The notes below the pieces were generated by a model, which ran no database searches, was not told the DNA's origin, and saw nothing but the letters and a program-made list of their open reading frames with translations. DNA of 64,000 bases, taken from NCBI RefSeq assembly GCF_900103405.1, contig NZ_FNHX01000007.1:62001-126000 (forward strand), read 5' to 3'. The stretch's first letter is position 1; every line of letters begins with the position of its first letter. The position numbers and the translations under genes are program-made. Below are positions 7,358 through 16,770 of the stretch, piece by piece. Source of the stretch: Polaromonas sp. JS666 (lineage in GTDB: Bacteria > Pseudomonadota > Gammaproteobacteria > Burkholderiales > Burkholderiaceae_C).

Positions 7358-9136
7358 ATGATTTTTTCCAGACTTGCTGCGCTTTTTATTCCAGTTAGCC
7401 TGGCCTTTCTGCTCGCGGCGTGCGCCAGTCCACCTCGTTACGCAAATGTGAGGCATGAAAAGGAAGATCCAGCGCCCAAGAATAGGGCTTCTTTAAAGCC
7501 TTACCTCACGACCACGTGCATTGACAAGACAAGAAAATTAAGCGAAGGGTGCGAGACAAAAAAAGAAGAAACCTTCATAGGGCTGGCTATCTCCGGTGGA
7601 GGTTCAAGAGCGGCAAACTACGCAGCAGCCGTGATGCGGGAGCTTGATTCCATTGGAATACTTCAGCACGTTGACGCTATATCAAGCGTATCCGGGGGCT
7701 CTCTCGCGTCCGCTTACGTCGCCGCAAAGGGTAAAAAATACGACCAGAACACATTTGAATTTTGGGAAGAAGCCAAACGGGATTTGTCGCAGGACTTTCG
7801 ATCAAAGCTTCTGGCCAAGTTGGCTCGGCCAGACAACTTCATATCTTCAATGTTTGGTTCGCTAGGCCGAACCGAGTTGATGGCAGAAGTCTTTGACGAC
7901 ACGCTGTTCAGAGGCTTGACCTTTGGGGATATGGGCGATGGCGGATTTGGCTTACTTATCAACGCAACGGCATTGAATGAGCTACCCGGTCCATATCCAC
8001 AGCATTGCAGTAGCCGAGGTGTGCTGGCGCCAAGAATCAAGTGGGAGAGTGTCACTTTTACGGATTTCTTTTTCAGGAACTGCCTGAACTCGAATTTGGA
8101 TTCCTACCCATTGTCACGGGCAGTTGCGGCCTCGGCTGCTTTCCCGGGGCTTTTCAGCGCGGTTCCACTGGCGTCGTACCCTAGCGACACTCAAGTTCAC
8201 TTTGGCGCAAAGAAGACGGACAAAAAGTTTCTGCATGTGATTGACGGCGGTCCGTCTGACAACCTTGGCGCCGAAAATCTGGCTGGGTCCCTCCTCTATA
8301 AGGTTGCCCACGACCGAGTAGAAGTGAAGCAGTGCCTGCTGATTGTGATCGACGCTTTTGCGACAGGGGATATCGATCAACGGTATAAAACCGATGACGT
8401 GCGCAGCCCCTTGGATCGGCTTGTCGACACGGATTTCTTTGACTCGATCGATGCGATGCTCAGCCATCGTCGTGAAGCGACGTTGCGCAATCTGGGTCAA
8501 GTTCGTGATGTCAACCGCAGCCTTGGATATGCAGACAATTTCCCAGTCCAAGGAAGCACTTTTAAGCTGCGGCACAACTCTCGAACTTCAACAACCTCAC
8601 TGAGAAAGGTGCTGGGAGAAGAGCGGGTTTTTTACCGCGACGACGTCAATTGCTTCGTCTGGTACCTGTCCATCGATGGCCTTGAAGAGCTCGTCGGGGC
8701 TAAATGGGCTTTTGGCGAGCAACTCAAGGAGAAGACCCGTCGCGAGTTCGAGTTGAAGTACACGACCGAAGAGCTCAAACGGCTTGGAGAGCTGCCCATG
8801 TACCAACCGGAGGTGCTTCTCAATGAATACATGACGACAGACTATCCTCGTCGGGCGAAGGCCGTTAGCGACTTGGCTTCCAGAGTGAGGACGGATTTTA
8901 ATCTTGTCGGGCCAAAAAACTGCTCTGGCCCGGTTCTATCTCGAGCGCTGTGGCTGGCTGGTGCGATTTCAGTCAATGCCGACCTACTGGGTCGCAGCGA
9001 GGTTTGCAGGTGGATGAGGGCGCGAGGGCTCAGCGTTTCGGGGAGCTGCGAATCCGACGAGCTTTATGAATTGCCGAGGCTGCCTGTCAAGTATGCTCCG
9101 ACCGAACAGGGAGACTACTCGGTAGCTTGCGAATAA
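7358..9136 (+). CDS. patatin-like phospholipase lipoprotein
   Basis: This 592-residue protein has a lipoprotein signal (lipobox LLAAC, Cys near residue 21). The patatin core has an oxyanion loop SGGGSR (about 77-82), a nucleophile elbow SVSGGS (Ser near 112) and the catalytic Asp in DGGPSDN (near 296). Patatins hydrolyse acyl chains from phospholipids with a Ser-Asp dyad. The roughly 270 residues after the catalytic core are unfamiliar. Its membrane anchor suggests action on envelope lipids or on neighbouring cells. Base composition and codon use differ from the surrounding genome, which supports acquisition with the tRNA-linked segment. ATG 7358 is chosen from TAGGAG and the signal peptide. 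Confidence 0.88.
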   Translation: MIFSRLAALFIPVSLAFLLAACASPPRYANVRHEKEDPAPKNRASLKPYLTTTCIDKTRKLSEGCETKKEETFIGLAISGGGSRAANYAAAVMRELDSIGILQHVDAISSVSGGSLASAYVAAKGKKYDQNTFEFWEEAKRDLSQDFRSKLLAKLARPDNFISSMFGSLGRTELMAEVFDDTLFRGLTFGDMGDGGFGLLINATALNELPGPYPQHCSSRGVLAPRIKWESVTFTDFFFRNCLNSNLDSYPLSRAVAASAAFPGLFSAVPLASYPSDTQVHFGAKKTDKKFLHVIDGGPSDNLGAENLAGSLLYKVAHDRVEVKQCLLIVIDAFATGDIDQRYKTDDVRSPLDRLVDTDFFDSIDAMLSHRREATLRNLGQVRDVNRSLGYADNFPVQGSTFKLRHNSRTSTTSLRKVLGEERVFYRDDVNCFVWYLSIDGLEELVGAKWAFGEQLKEKTRREFELKYTTEELKRLGELPMYQPEVLLNEYMTTDYPRRAKAVSDLASRVRTDFNLVGPKNCSGPVLSRALWLAGAISVNADLLGRSEVCRWMRARGLSVSGSCESDELYELPRLPVKYAPTEQGDYSVACE

Positions 9137-9403
9137 CCTGCTCGGAAAGCATGCTTTCGCCCATCCTGGCCTGTCGCACCCCCAATCAGATATCGATCGC
9201 ATGCAGTTGAAGATCGCGGCGGGTTCGCAACCTTGGCTGGATGGAACCGCCTGATCAAGAATCGACATGCTTCGAGCGGTGGTTTCGATAACCTCGGCTA
9301 CGGTACGTTGACGTTTAGCCTGCGCCGATGGTCCTCACAGGTGAGTAGCGGCAAGGCAAAGGTCTTGTGCAGGGCAAGCGCCCGCCGCGCCTCATCCCGC
9401 GAT

Positions 9404-10213
9404 TCACCGCGACGGCCGCCAGGACTTCAGCAACTCCCGCGACGCGGCGCAGGCCCGCGCGGCGCGCTGCGGCAGTCCCAGTTCCGGATGGGTCTTGCCG
9501 GCCGGTGCTTCCACCGACAAGGGGATATCGGCGGGCAAGGCATCCAGGTAATCTTTCAGGGGCAACTCGCCTTCGCCCGGAAACAAACGTCCCTGGCGCG
9601 CTTCGTCGGTGATGCCGGCGTCGGTCGGGTCCTTGAGCGGTGCGTCGCAAAGTTGTACCGAACCGAGCAGGGCGGCGGGAATCTCGCGCAGCATGGCGGC
9701 CGCCCCCCCGGACCGGTACAGGTGCAGCATGTCCACCAGCAGCCTGCCGTTGGGCCGCGCCGCGCGCGTGACGATTTCCAGCGCCTGCGGCAGCGTGCCG
9801 ACGATGCGAAAGCGCATGAACTCCAGGTCCACGCCGAGGCCGACGCCGGCGGCGAGGTCGCACAGCGTGCCGAAGTTATCGGCCAGGCGGCCGAAGTCCG
9901 TGTCGTCGCCCGAGACGCTGAGCCGCCGCGCGCCCAGCTCGGCGGCCAGCGCCACGGTGGCCGCGTAGTCGTCCACGCGCAGCTGCGGCGCAACCGAGAG
10001 GAACTCCACGTCATGCACGCCGACGCCGGCATCGGCCATGCGGCGGCGCCATTCGATGACCGTGGGCCGGCTCAGCGGGTAACACAGGCCGCCGGGTACG
10101 GCGGGAAAAACGCGTAGGCCGACCTTCTGGTAGCCGGCCTGGGCCGCGAGGTCGAAGAAGGCCGGCGGCGCCGCGTCCAGCACGGTGAGATGGGCAAGTG
10201 ACAGTGGAATCAT
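9404..10213 (-). CDS. sugar phosphate isomerase/epimerase-type TIM-barrel enzyme
   Basis: This 269-residue protein of the AP-endonuclease-2/xylose-isomerase-like TIM-barrel family (IolE/MocC/hydroxypyruvate isomerase relatives) shows barrel strands such as VHDVEFLSV, DLEFMRFRIVGT and RLLVDMLHLYRSGG, which carry the metal-ligand Glu, Asp and His positions, and a late VQLCDAP strand. Members isomerise or dehydrate sugars and cyclitols. It is the last gene of the leftward operon, 4 bp after the ATPase gene. The substrate is probably the compound imported by the ABC transporter. Confidence 0.85.
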   Translation of the reverse strand: MIPLSLAHLTVLDAAPPAFFDLAAQAGYQKVGLRVFPAVPGGLCYPLSRPTVIEWRRRMADAGVGVHDVEFLSVAPQLRVDDYAATVALAAELGARRLSVSGDDTDFGRLADNFGTLCDLAAGVGLGVDLEFMRFRIVGTLPQALEIVTRAARPNGRLLVDMLHLYRSGGAAAMLREIPAALLGSVQLCDAPLKDPTDAGITDEARQGRLFPGEGELPLKDYLDALPADIPLSVEAPAGKTHPELGLPQRAARACAASRELLKSWRPSR

Positions 10214-10217
10214 GGTG

Positions 10218-11012
10218 CTATTTGTGGAGGATCTGGCCGAGGAAGTCGCGCAGCCGTTCATGCTGCGGGTTGGTGAAAAATACCTCGGGCGGCGCCTGCT
10301 CGACGATCTCGCCGCGGTCCATGAACAGGACGCGGTCGGCGACGCTGCGCGCAAAACCCATCTCGTGCGTGACGCACAGCATGGTCATGCCTTCTTCGGC
10401 CAGTCCAATCATGGTGTCCAGCACTTCCTTGACCATCTCCGGGTCCAGCGCCGAGGTCGGCTCGTCGAAGAGCATGATTTTAGGCGTCATGCACAGCGCC
10501 CTGGCGATCGCTACGCGCTGCTGCTGGCCGCCCGAGAGCTGCGCCGGGTACTTCTTCGCGTGTTCGGGTATGCGCACGCGCGCCAGGTATTTCATCGCGA
10601 TGGTTTCGGCCTCGGCCTTGCCGGTGCCGCGCACCTTCATGGGCGCGAGCATGCAGTTCTCCAGCACCGTGAGGTGCGGGAACAGGTTGAATTGCTGGAA
10701 CACCATGCCGACCTCGGCGCGCACCGCGCTGACGTTCTTCGCGCCGGCGCCCAGGTCCATGCCGTCGACCATGATGCGGCCCTTCTGGAAGGGCTCCAGG
10801 CGGTTGATGCAGCGTATCGTCGTCGACTTGCCCGAGCCCGAAGGCCCGCAGATGACGATGCGCTCGCCCCTGCGCACCGTCAGGCTGACGTCGTTCAGCA
10901 CCTGCGCCGCGCCGAACCACTTGCTGACGCCCTCCATCGTGATGATGGTTTCCTTGCCGGCGGCGCGCGGCACCGCGTGGTCCGGCGCGATGCCGGAATC
11001 CCTGGAGATCAT
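10218..11012 (-). CDS. ABC transporter ATP-binding protein (polar amino acid type)
   Basis: This 264-residue ATPase has Walker A ([10 protein letters not shown]), a Q-loop ([17 protein letters not shown]), signature LSGGQQQR, Walker B with [12 protein letters not shown] and the switch His in CVTHEM. It is closest to the GlnQ/HisP class. ATG 11012 has GGAG 8 nt upstream; a TTG at 11033 is less likely. It drives import with the two permeases and the binding protein encoded upstream. Confidence 0.95.
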   Translation of the reverse strand: MISRDSGIAPDHAVPRAAGKETIITMEGVSKWFGAAQVLNDVSLTVRRGERIVICGPSGSGKSTTIRCINRLEPFQKGRIMVDGMDLGAGAKNVSAVRAEVGMVFQQFNLFPHLTVLENCMLAPMKVRGTGKAEAETIAMKYLARVRIPEHAKKYPAQLSGGQQQRVAIARALCMTPKIMLFDEPTSALDPEMVKEVLDTMIGLAEEGMTMLCVTHEMGFARSVADRVLFMDRGEIVEQAPPEVFFTNPQHERLRDFLGQILHK

Positions 11013-11033
11013 GATGCTCGCTCCGCTGTGCAA

Positions 11034-11867
11034 CTACTTCGCCACCGCGGCGGGCAGGGCGGCTTCGGTCTCGCCGGAGGCCGGCATGTCGGTGCGCATC
11101 TCCTGCCCTATCCATTTCTTGTAGAGCGCGCCCAGCTCGCCGCTGGCGATCTTGCGCGCGATGAAGGCGTTGATGTAGTCCGCCCATTCGCGCTCGCCCG
11201 GCCGCACGGCCGCGCCCTGGTAGCCGCGCGCCACCACGAGCTTGATGTCGTATTTGCCGGCGCCCGCGATCTGCGCGATCGAGCCGAGCTGCGTGTGCGC
11301 CGCGCCGGCCAGGTCCACCTGGCCCGACAGCAGCGCCTGCACCGCGGCGGCATCGTCGTCAAAACGCTGGACGGTCGCGCCGGAGTTCGCCTTGGTCATG
11401 GCCGAATCCTGCACGCTGCCGCGCGGCACGCTGATGCGCAGGCCCTTGAGGTCGGCATAGCCCTTCATCGCCGGAAGCGATGTCTTGCCGATCAGCACGG
11501 TCTCCAGATAAGAGTAGGGGCGCGAGAACAGCACCACCTTCTGCCGGTCGGCCAGGATGGTGACGACCGCGGCCAGCACGTCCACCTGCCCGGTCAGCAG
11601 CGCCGCCGTGCGGTTGGCCACCGTCACCGGCGTGAACTCCGGCTTGACGCCGAGGTCCTTGGCGAGCATTTCCGCGAACTCGATGTCGTAGCCGGTCAGC
11701 TTGTTGTCCTTGTCGCTGAAGCCCCAGGGAACCTGGGCCACCTGCGCGCCGACCTTGAGCACGCCGGATTTTTTGATGTCGGCCACTTTCTGCGCATGCG
11801 CCAGGCCGGCCAGGGTGAGTGCGACGGACAGGGCGATCAAAGTGCGGCGGGTGAATTGTCGAATCAT
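11034..11867 (-). CDS. periplasmic solute-binding protein, family 3
   Basis: This 277-residue protein has a signal peptide (cleavage near AHA|Q, residue 25) and a type-II periplasmic binding fold (SBP_bac_3). It has the family start GVLKVGAQVAQVPWGFSDKDNKLTGYDIEFAEMLAKDLG and the domain-2 segment GLRISVPRGSVQD. Members bind polar amino acids, opines and related amino compounds. It lies between the permease and ATPase genes of the same operon and sets substrate specificity. Confidence 0.94.
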   Translation of the reverse strand: MIRQFTRRTLIALSVALTLAGLAHAQKVADIKKSGVLKVGAQVAQVPWGFSDKDNKLTGYDIEFAEMLAKDLGVKPEFTPVTVANRTAALLTGQVDVLAAVVTILADRQKVVLFSRPYSYLETVLIGKTSLPAMKGYADLKGLRISVPRGSVQDSAMTKANSGATVQRFDDDAAAVQALLSGQVDLAGAAHTQLGSIAQIAGAGKYDIKLVVARGYQGAAVRPGEREWADYINAFIARKIASGELGALYKKWIGQEMRTDMPASGETEAALPAAVAK

Positions 11868-11918
11868 GGTTTGTCTCCTCTAATGAATGCGGAAATCCGC
11901 GGGTCTTGCGTGATGGGA

Positions 11919-12569
11919 TCAGCCTGCGGCGGCAAAGCGTTTTTCCAGCCGCGCGCTGTAGCGCGACAAGGGAAAACAGATCGCGAAGTAACACGCCGCA
12001 ACCAGCCCGAAAGCGAGCAGCGGCTTGTAGGTGACGCTGGAGACCAGCTGGCCCGAACGGGACAGCTCGACGAAGCCGATGATGGCCGCGAGCGAGGTGC
12101 CCTTGATCAGCTGCACCAGGAAGCCGACGGTGGGCGCAAACGACATGCGCAGCGCCTGCGGCAGCACGATGTGGCGCATGCGCGTCCAGTAGCAAAGGCC
12201 CAGTGCGTCCGCTGCTTCCGACTGCCCGCGCGGCACGGCCTGGATGCCGCCGCGCCAGATCTCGCCCAGGAAGGCACCCGCATGCAGTGTCAGCCCCACG
12301 GCCGCCGCGACCCAGACATTGACCTTGAAGCCGAACACCGGCAGGCCGTAAAACACCAGGAACAGCTGCAGCAGCATGGGCGTTCCCTGGAAGAAGTCGA
12401 TGAACACCCCGGCCGCCACGCGCAAGGCTTTCACCGGCGCGGTGCGGGCGAGCGCCACACCCAGCCCGGCCAGGCCGCCGCCCAGGAAGGCGATGGCCGA
12501 GAGCTGCAGCGTGGCCCACAGGCCGCTGGCAATGACCCAGAATTCAGTGAGTGTGAAGTCGCGAATCAT
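11919..12569 (-). CDS. ABC transporter permease (His/Glu/Gln type)
   Basis: This 216-residue membrane protein has about five hydrophobic segments and the EAA loop (SEAADALGLCYWTRMRHIVLPQALR) that docks on the ATPase. It pairs with the permease encoded 7 bp upstream to form the heterodimeric channel of a polar-amino-acid-type importer. Confidence 0.93.
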   Translation of the reverse strand: MIRDFTLTEFWVIASGLWATLQLSAIAFLGGGLAGLGVALARTAPVKALRVAAGVFIDFFQGTPMLLQLFLVFYGLPVFGFKVNVWVAAAVGLTLHAGAFLGEIWRGGIQAVPRGQSEAADALGLCYWTRMRHIVLPQALRMSFAPTVGFLVQLIKGTSLAAIIGFVELSRSGQLVSSVTYKPLLAFGLVAACYFAICFPLSRYSARLEKRFAAAG

Positions 12570-12576
12570 GGCGGCC

Positions 12577-13245
12577 TCAGCGGGTGGGGTAAGAAAAGTA
12601 GAAGCGGTCTATCAGCTTGAAGACCGTCGAGAAAACCGTCGACATCGCCAGGTACAGCAAGGCGGCGATGATGTAGACCTCAAAGCTGCGGAAGGTGTCC
12701 GAGTCGATGTTCTGGGCCACCGAGGTCAGCTCCTCCGCGGAGATGGAGGAGACGATGCTGGTGGTCAGCAGCAGCATCACGAACTGCCCGGCCAGCGAAG
12801 GGTAGACCGTGCGCAGCGCCGGCTTGAAGACGATGTGGCGAAAGGTCTGCAAAGGGTTCAGGCCTAGCGCGGCGCCGGCCTCGAACTGGCCGCGCGGCAC
12901 TGACTCAATGCCGGTGCGTATGATCTCGGCCGAGAAAGCACCCAGGTTCAGGCTCAGCGCCGCCACCGCCGCGGTGTTTGGCGTCAGGCTCAGGCCCAGC
13001 GAGGGCAGCCCGAAAAAGATGAACAGCACCTGCACCAGGAAAGGTGTGTTGCGCACGATCTCGATGTAGCATTGCGCAACCCAGCGCAGCGGCGTCGCCG
13101 TGGAGCGCTTGCCGAGAACGGCCAGCAGGCCTATGGCCATGCCTATCGCCACCGCGACCGCCGAAAGCCGCAGCGTCAGCCAGCAGCCCTGGGCGAATTG
13201 TTCCCAATGCGGTAGCAGCACCGCGAAGTTGAAGCTGTAATTCAT
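12577..13245 (-). CDS. ABC transporter permease (His/Glu/Gln type)
   Basis: This 222-residue permease has about five hydrophobic segments and an EAA loop (FEAGAALGLNPLQTFRHIVFKPALR). ATG 13245 is preferred over a longer frame because the family starts here (NYSFNFAVLLPHWEQFAQGCWLTLRLS, typical of the first periplasmic helix). It is the second subunit of the channel with the downstream permease. It follows the MocA-type gene by 81 bp. Confidence 0.93.
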   Translation of the reverse strand: MNYSFNFAVLLPHWEQFAQGCWLTLRLSAVAVAIGMAIGLLAVLGKRSTATPLRWVAQCYIEIVRNTPFLVQVLFIFFGLPSLGLSLTPNTAAVAALSLNLGAFSAEIIRTGIESVPRGQFEAGAALGLNPLQTFRHIVFKPALRTVYPSLAGQFVMLLLTTSIVSSISAEELTSVAQNIDSDTFRSFEVYIIAALLYLAMSTVFSTVFKLIDRFYFSYPTR

Positions 13246-13326
13246 GTCTGTCGCTCTTGTCTCGTGAATAGGTCTTTTGGTGAACCGACATGGGCGCGCC
13301 AACCCGGCGCCCTCGGGCTTGGCTTT

Positions 13327-14376
13327 CTAGGCCGGCAGCGAAACCGCGCTCCCCGTCTTTGCCGCCTGCGTCACCGCCAGCGTCGCTTCCAGCGTGCGGA
13401 AGCCGTCCTGCGCCGAACACACGGGCGCTTCGTGGCCTTCGATGAGCGCGGCGAAATGGCGTATCTGTTCGGTGTAGGGGCAGCCGATGTGCAGGGCGGT
13501 GCGCTCCATGGTCAGCGGGTCGTGCCAGCCCTGGGCCGGGCCCTGGTCCTGGCGGTAGCGCCAGACTTCCAGGCGCGGCAGGGTCAGCGAGCCTTCCGTG
13601 CCTGAATAGAAATGCGCGTTGATGTCCTGGCGCGGGAAACGCTCCGCCTCGCCGGCGGCCAGGTCCCAGTTCCAGGGCGCGGCCGCCGTGTCCGACACGG
13701 TGACCGTGCCCAGCGCGCCGCTGCGAAAGCGCAGCGCGACCACCGCGGTGTCCTCGACGCCAAAGCCGCGCACCGCGCTGGAGGCCAGTGCCTGCACGCT
13801 GTCGATTTCCCCGTAGAGATGGCGCATCAGGTCGATGTCGTGGATCAGGTTGATCAGGATGGGGCCGCCGCCCGGCTCGCGGCGCCAGGCCACGTCGAAG
13901 TAATCGCGCGGCTTGAGCCAGGTGCACATCACCGTGGCGCTGACCGGCCGGCCCAGCGTGCCGGCGGCCACGATGGCCTTGGCCTTGCGCATGATGGGGT
14001 TGTGGCGGCGCTGGTGGCCCACCAGCACCGGCAGCCCGGTGGCGCGCGAGGCTTCGCAGATGCGCCGCCCGTCGGCCAGGGTGTCGGCGATGGGTTTTTC
14101 GACCAGCACCGCGGCGCCGCGCTCCAGGCAGTCGACCGTGATCTGGGCGTGCGTCACATTGGGCGTCGCGACGATCACGCCTTTCGGTTGGGTCGCGGCC
14201 AGCAGGCTTTGGTAGTCGGGAAAGCAGGGCACGCCGATGGAGCGCGCGAAGTCGGCGGCCGCCGGTGTCGGGTCGGCGATGCCGGCCAGTTTGACGTCCG
14301 GGCTTTTGAGCGCGCGGTCTATATGGGTCATGCCGATCAGGCCGGCGCCGATCACGGCGATAGGAAGTCTGCTCAT
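13327..14376 (-). CDS. Gfo/Idh/MocA family NAD(P)-dependent oxidoreductase
   Basis: This 349-residue protein has an N-terminal Rossmann fold (VIGAGLIGMTHI, residues 8-19), the family EKP motif (VLVEKPIAD, near 92-97) with its catalytic Lys, and a C-terminal GFO-type alpha/beta domain beginning near 130. Members oxidise sugars, cyclitols or amino-sugars. It is the first gene of the operon that also encodes the importer and the TIM-barrel isomerase. The combination of a MocA-type dehydrogenase, a MocC-like barrel and a polar-amino-acid importer would fit an amino-cyclitol or opine-like substrate, but that is inference. Confidence 0.92.
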   Translation of the reverse strand: MSRLPIAVIGAGLIGMTHIDRALKSPDVKLAGIADPTPAAADFARSIGVPCFPDYQSLLAATQPKGVIVATPNVTHAQITVDCLERGAAVLVEKPIADTLADGRRICEASRATGLPVLVGHQRRHNPIMRKAKAIVAAGTLGRPVSATVMCTWLKPRDYFDVAWRREPGGGPILINLIHDIDLMRHLYGEIDSVQALASSAVRGFGVEDTAVVALRFRSGALGTVTVSDTAAAPWNWDLAAGEAERFPRQDINAHFYSGTEGSLTLPRLEVWRYRQDQGPAQGWHDPLTMERTALHIGCPYTEQIRHFAALIEGHEAPVCSAQDGFRTLEATLAVTQAAKTGSAVSLPA

Positions 14377-14488
14377 GGGTCCTTTTCTGGATGGGGGCTG
14401 CTGTTGAGGGGGAGTCTAGTAACAACAAAAATATCTACAATCCGCAAATAGTTGAGTCGTATTCAACGAATTGTTGATAATCAAGGCC
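14377..14488. promoter_or_regulatory. divergent promoter region with LysR-type operator
   Basis: This AT-rich gap separates the uptake operon from its divergent LysR gene. It holds TTGAGTCGTATTCAA (14452-14466), a T-N11-A-type dyad, overlapping CAACGAATTGTTG (14464-14476), a second dyad. Overlapping dyads close to the regulator's start fit autoregulation plus inducer-dependent control of the operon. Confidence 0.6.
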
Positions 14489-15415
14489 ATGGACCTGAAG
14501 GATTTGCACGTGTTCTGCGAGGTGGTGCGCCGCTCAGGCTTTGCCGCCGCTTCGCTGGAGATAGGCACGACGCCGGCGCACATCAGCAAGCGCATAGGCA
14601 TCCTGGAGGCACAACTGGGCGTGCGCCTGTTCCACCGCACGACGCGGCGCGTGGTGATCACCGAAGATGGCGAGCGCGCCTACCAGTGGGCGCGGCGCAT
14701 CCTGGACGACAGCAACGCGATGTCCGAGGCCTTCAGCAGCGCCAAGAGCGAGCCCTCGGGCCAGCTGCGCATCGCCACCAGCCAGCGCCTGGGCCGCGAA
14801 CATGTGGCGCCCATACTGTCCCTGCTGGGCACGCGTTACCCCCGCATCGAGGTCTGGCTCGAACTGCTGGACAGGCGCGTGGACCTGGTCAGCGAGAACT
14901 TCGACCTCGACATCCGTGTCGGCGAGCCGGCCCAGCCGCAGCTGATTGCGCAGCGCATGGTGGAGAGCTGGCGCATCTTGTGCGCCTCGCCCGAGTACCT
15001 GGCGCGGCGCGGCCACCCCAAGTCGGTGGCCGAACTGGCCGAGCATGAATGCCTGCTGTACCGCGAGCGCGAGCAGCCCTTCGGCACCTGGCGCCTGACA
15101 GGGCCCAAAGGGCCGGAGTCCGTCAAGGTGACCAGCCGCTTCAGCTCCAACCACAGCGATGTGGTGAAGGGCTGGAGCGTGGACGGCAAGGGCATCTGCC
15201 TGCTGTCGATATGGGATGTTGCGCAGCCTTTGCGCGACGGCCGGGTGGTGAGGGTGCTGCCCACACACCACGAACCGGCCGACGTCTGGGCCATGACCAG
15301 CACCCGCTCGGCCGGCTCGGCCAAGGTCAGGGTCTGCGTGGAGTTCCTCAAGGAACAGCTGGCGCGGGGGCCGCACGCGCTGCAAATAGGCGCGCGCTCG
15401 TCACGGCCAGCCTAG
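14489..15415 (+). CDS. LysR family transcriptional regulator
   Basis: This 308-residue protein has an N-terminal winged helix-turn-helix (MDLKDLHVFCEVVRRSGFAAASLEIG ... ISKRIGILEAQLGVRLFHRTTR, residues 1-60) and a LysR substrate-binding domain (about 90-295). It starts at ATG 14489; the upstream TTG codons add residues not seen in the family. It is divergent from the MocA/ABC operon and is the likely regulator of that operon, with the operator in the shared gap. Confidence 0.92.
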   Translation: MDLKDLHVFCEVVRRSGFAAASLEIGTTPAHISKRIGILEAQLGVRLFHRTTRRVVITEDGERAYQWARRILDDSNAMSEAFSSAKSEPSGQLRIATSQRLGREHVAPILSLLGTRYPRIEVWLELLDRRVDLVSENFDLDIRVGEPAQPQLIAQRMVESWRILCASPEYLARRGHPKSVAELAEHECLLYREREQPFGTWRLTGPKGPESVKVTSRFSSNHSDVVKGWSVDGKGICLLSIWDVAQPLRDGRVVRVLPTHHEPADVWAMTSTRSAGSAKVRVCVEFLKEQLARGPHALQIGARSSRPA

Positions 15416-15720
15416 GCTGCGAACAGGGGCCCCGGGCGGCCCCGCTGGCCGGGCGAGGGGAGAAAAAGCTTCTTTTGGATACTTTAAAAGTATCAAATAG
15501 CCCGAATTAAGATATTTTACATGCTGCACATGCGTTCCTAGAATCGCGCCAAACAGCCGTGGTTTGCAAGTTGTTACAGCTTGCTTTCCCGGTAGCCGGA
15601 CAAAAAGGTCGTCAAGGAAACGCTGGATTTGCAGTCCATTTGTGACGCGTAGGCGGGGAAGCCGCCATAGCGCACAAGGCGTGAAGCCGTGTCGATCTCC
15701 GTATTTTTGACAAGCGGGGT
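15416..15720. other. intergenic stretch upstream of TPS locus 1
   Basis: No gene is seen. The inverted repeat GATACTT-TAA-AAGTATC lies at 15478-15494, followed by an AT-rich stretch (15480-15530) that could hold the promoter of TPS locus 1. The rest is unremarkable. Confidence 0.4.
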
Positions 15721-16770
15721 ATGGGCATGACGTGTGTTCGCAATCGATGGTTACAAGTTGTCGTGGCAATGGGCCTGGCTTTTCTCTGCGTGCGCCTTTT
15801 CGCTGCGGCCGACAAAACCGCCGGCGAACTGCCCAAGGAGCAGGTGATTGACCTGGAAAGCGCGGGCGCGGCCTATCCCTTTGCGGTCTATTCCAACATC
15901 GACCTGCGCCGGCCTGACCCCGGCATCCGGCGCGCCGTGGTTTTTGTGCATGGCGTGCAGCGCGATGCCGACCGCTACTTCGGTGTGGGCCTGGGGCTGC
16001 TGCAGGCCGCGCGGCTGGACGCCTCCAGCACTGTGTTGCTGGTGCCGCATTTCCTGACGGCTTCTGACCCGTCGCCGGACGGCAGGATTCCGCTCTGGCG
16101 CGGCGGCAACTGGATGCAGTGCCAGGAGTCGCGCGGCAAGGAGGCCATCAACTCCTGCGGCGTGCTCGACGATATCGCCCGTTACCTGAGCGCGGACAAG
16201 CGTTTCCCCGTGCTCAAGGAAATCGTCTTCATCGGCCACTCGGCCGGCGGGCAGCTGATGCAGCGCTATGCCGTGCTGAACAACAGCGAGGAGGCGCTGC
16301 GCAAGGCGGGCATACGCGTGCGTTATGTGGTCTCCAGCCCGTCCTCTTATCTGTACCTGGACGCCAACCGTCCCGAGGGCGAGGACTTCAAGCCGGTGAA
16401 CAGCATCCTCTGCCCCGGCTACAACAACTTCCGCTACGGCCTGGGCAACATGGTTCCCTACGGCCAGGGCCTGGACGGCGAACAGCTGTTCAAGCGTTAT
16501 GCGGCGCGCGAGGTCCTTTACCTGGTGGGCGCGCAGGACAACGACCCGGCCTACGAGTCGCTCGACAAATCCTGCGGCGCCGCCATGCAGGGCACGGACC
16601 GCCTGAACCGGCACAGGAATTACCTGCGTTACGAACAATTTCTGGCGCGCAAGTGGAGCACGCCCGTGGCGCGCGCCGTCATGGTGGTGCCTGACGCGGG
16701 CCACGAGGCGGCCGATATTTTTGAATCGCGCGAGGTCGCCGCAAAAATTTTCCCGGCCGCCGGCCACTAG
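15721..16770 (+). CDS. exported alpha/beta hydrolase-like protein
   Basis: This 349-residue protein has an N-terminal signal segment (cleavage near LFAAA, residue 30) and an alpha/beta hydrolase fold: VVFVHGVQRDADRYF (oxyanion side), GHSAGG nucleophile elbow (Ser near residue 177) and a C-terminal PDAGHEA with the candidate catalytic His. Cys pairs are consistent with a periplasmic, disulfide-bonded protein. It reads into tpsB of locus 1 across a 126-nt leader and is the probable first gene of that operon. The substrate is unknown. Confidence 0.8.
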   Translation: MGMTCVRNRWLQVVVAMGLAFLCVRLFAAADKTAGELPKEQVIDLESAGAAYPFAVYSNIDLRRPDPGIRRAVVFVHGVQRDADRYFGVGLGLLQAARLDASSTVLLVPHFLTASDPSPDGRIPLWRGGNWMQCQESRGKEAINSCGVLDDIARYLSADKRFPVLKEIVFIGHSAGGQLMQRYAVLNNSEEALRKAGIRVRYVVSSPSSYLYLDANRPEGEDFKPVNSILCPGYNNFRYGLGNMVPYGQGLDGEQLFKRYAAREVLYLVGAQDNDPAYESLDKSCGAAMQGTDRLNRHRNYLRYEQFLARKWSTPVARAVMVVPDAGHEAADIFESREVAAKIFPAAGH

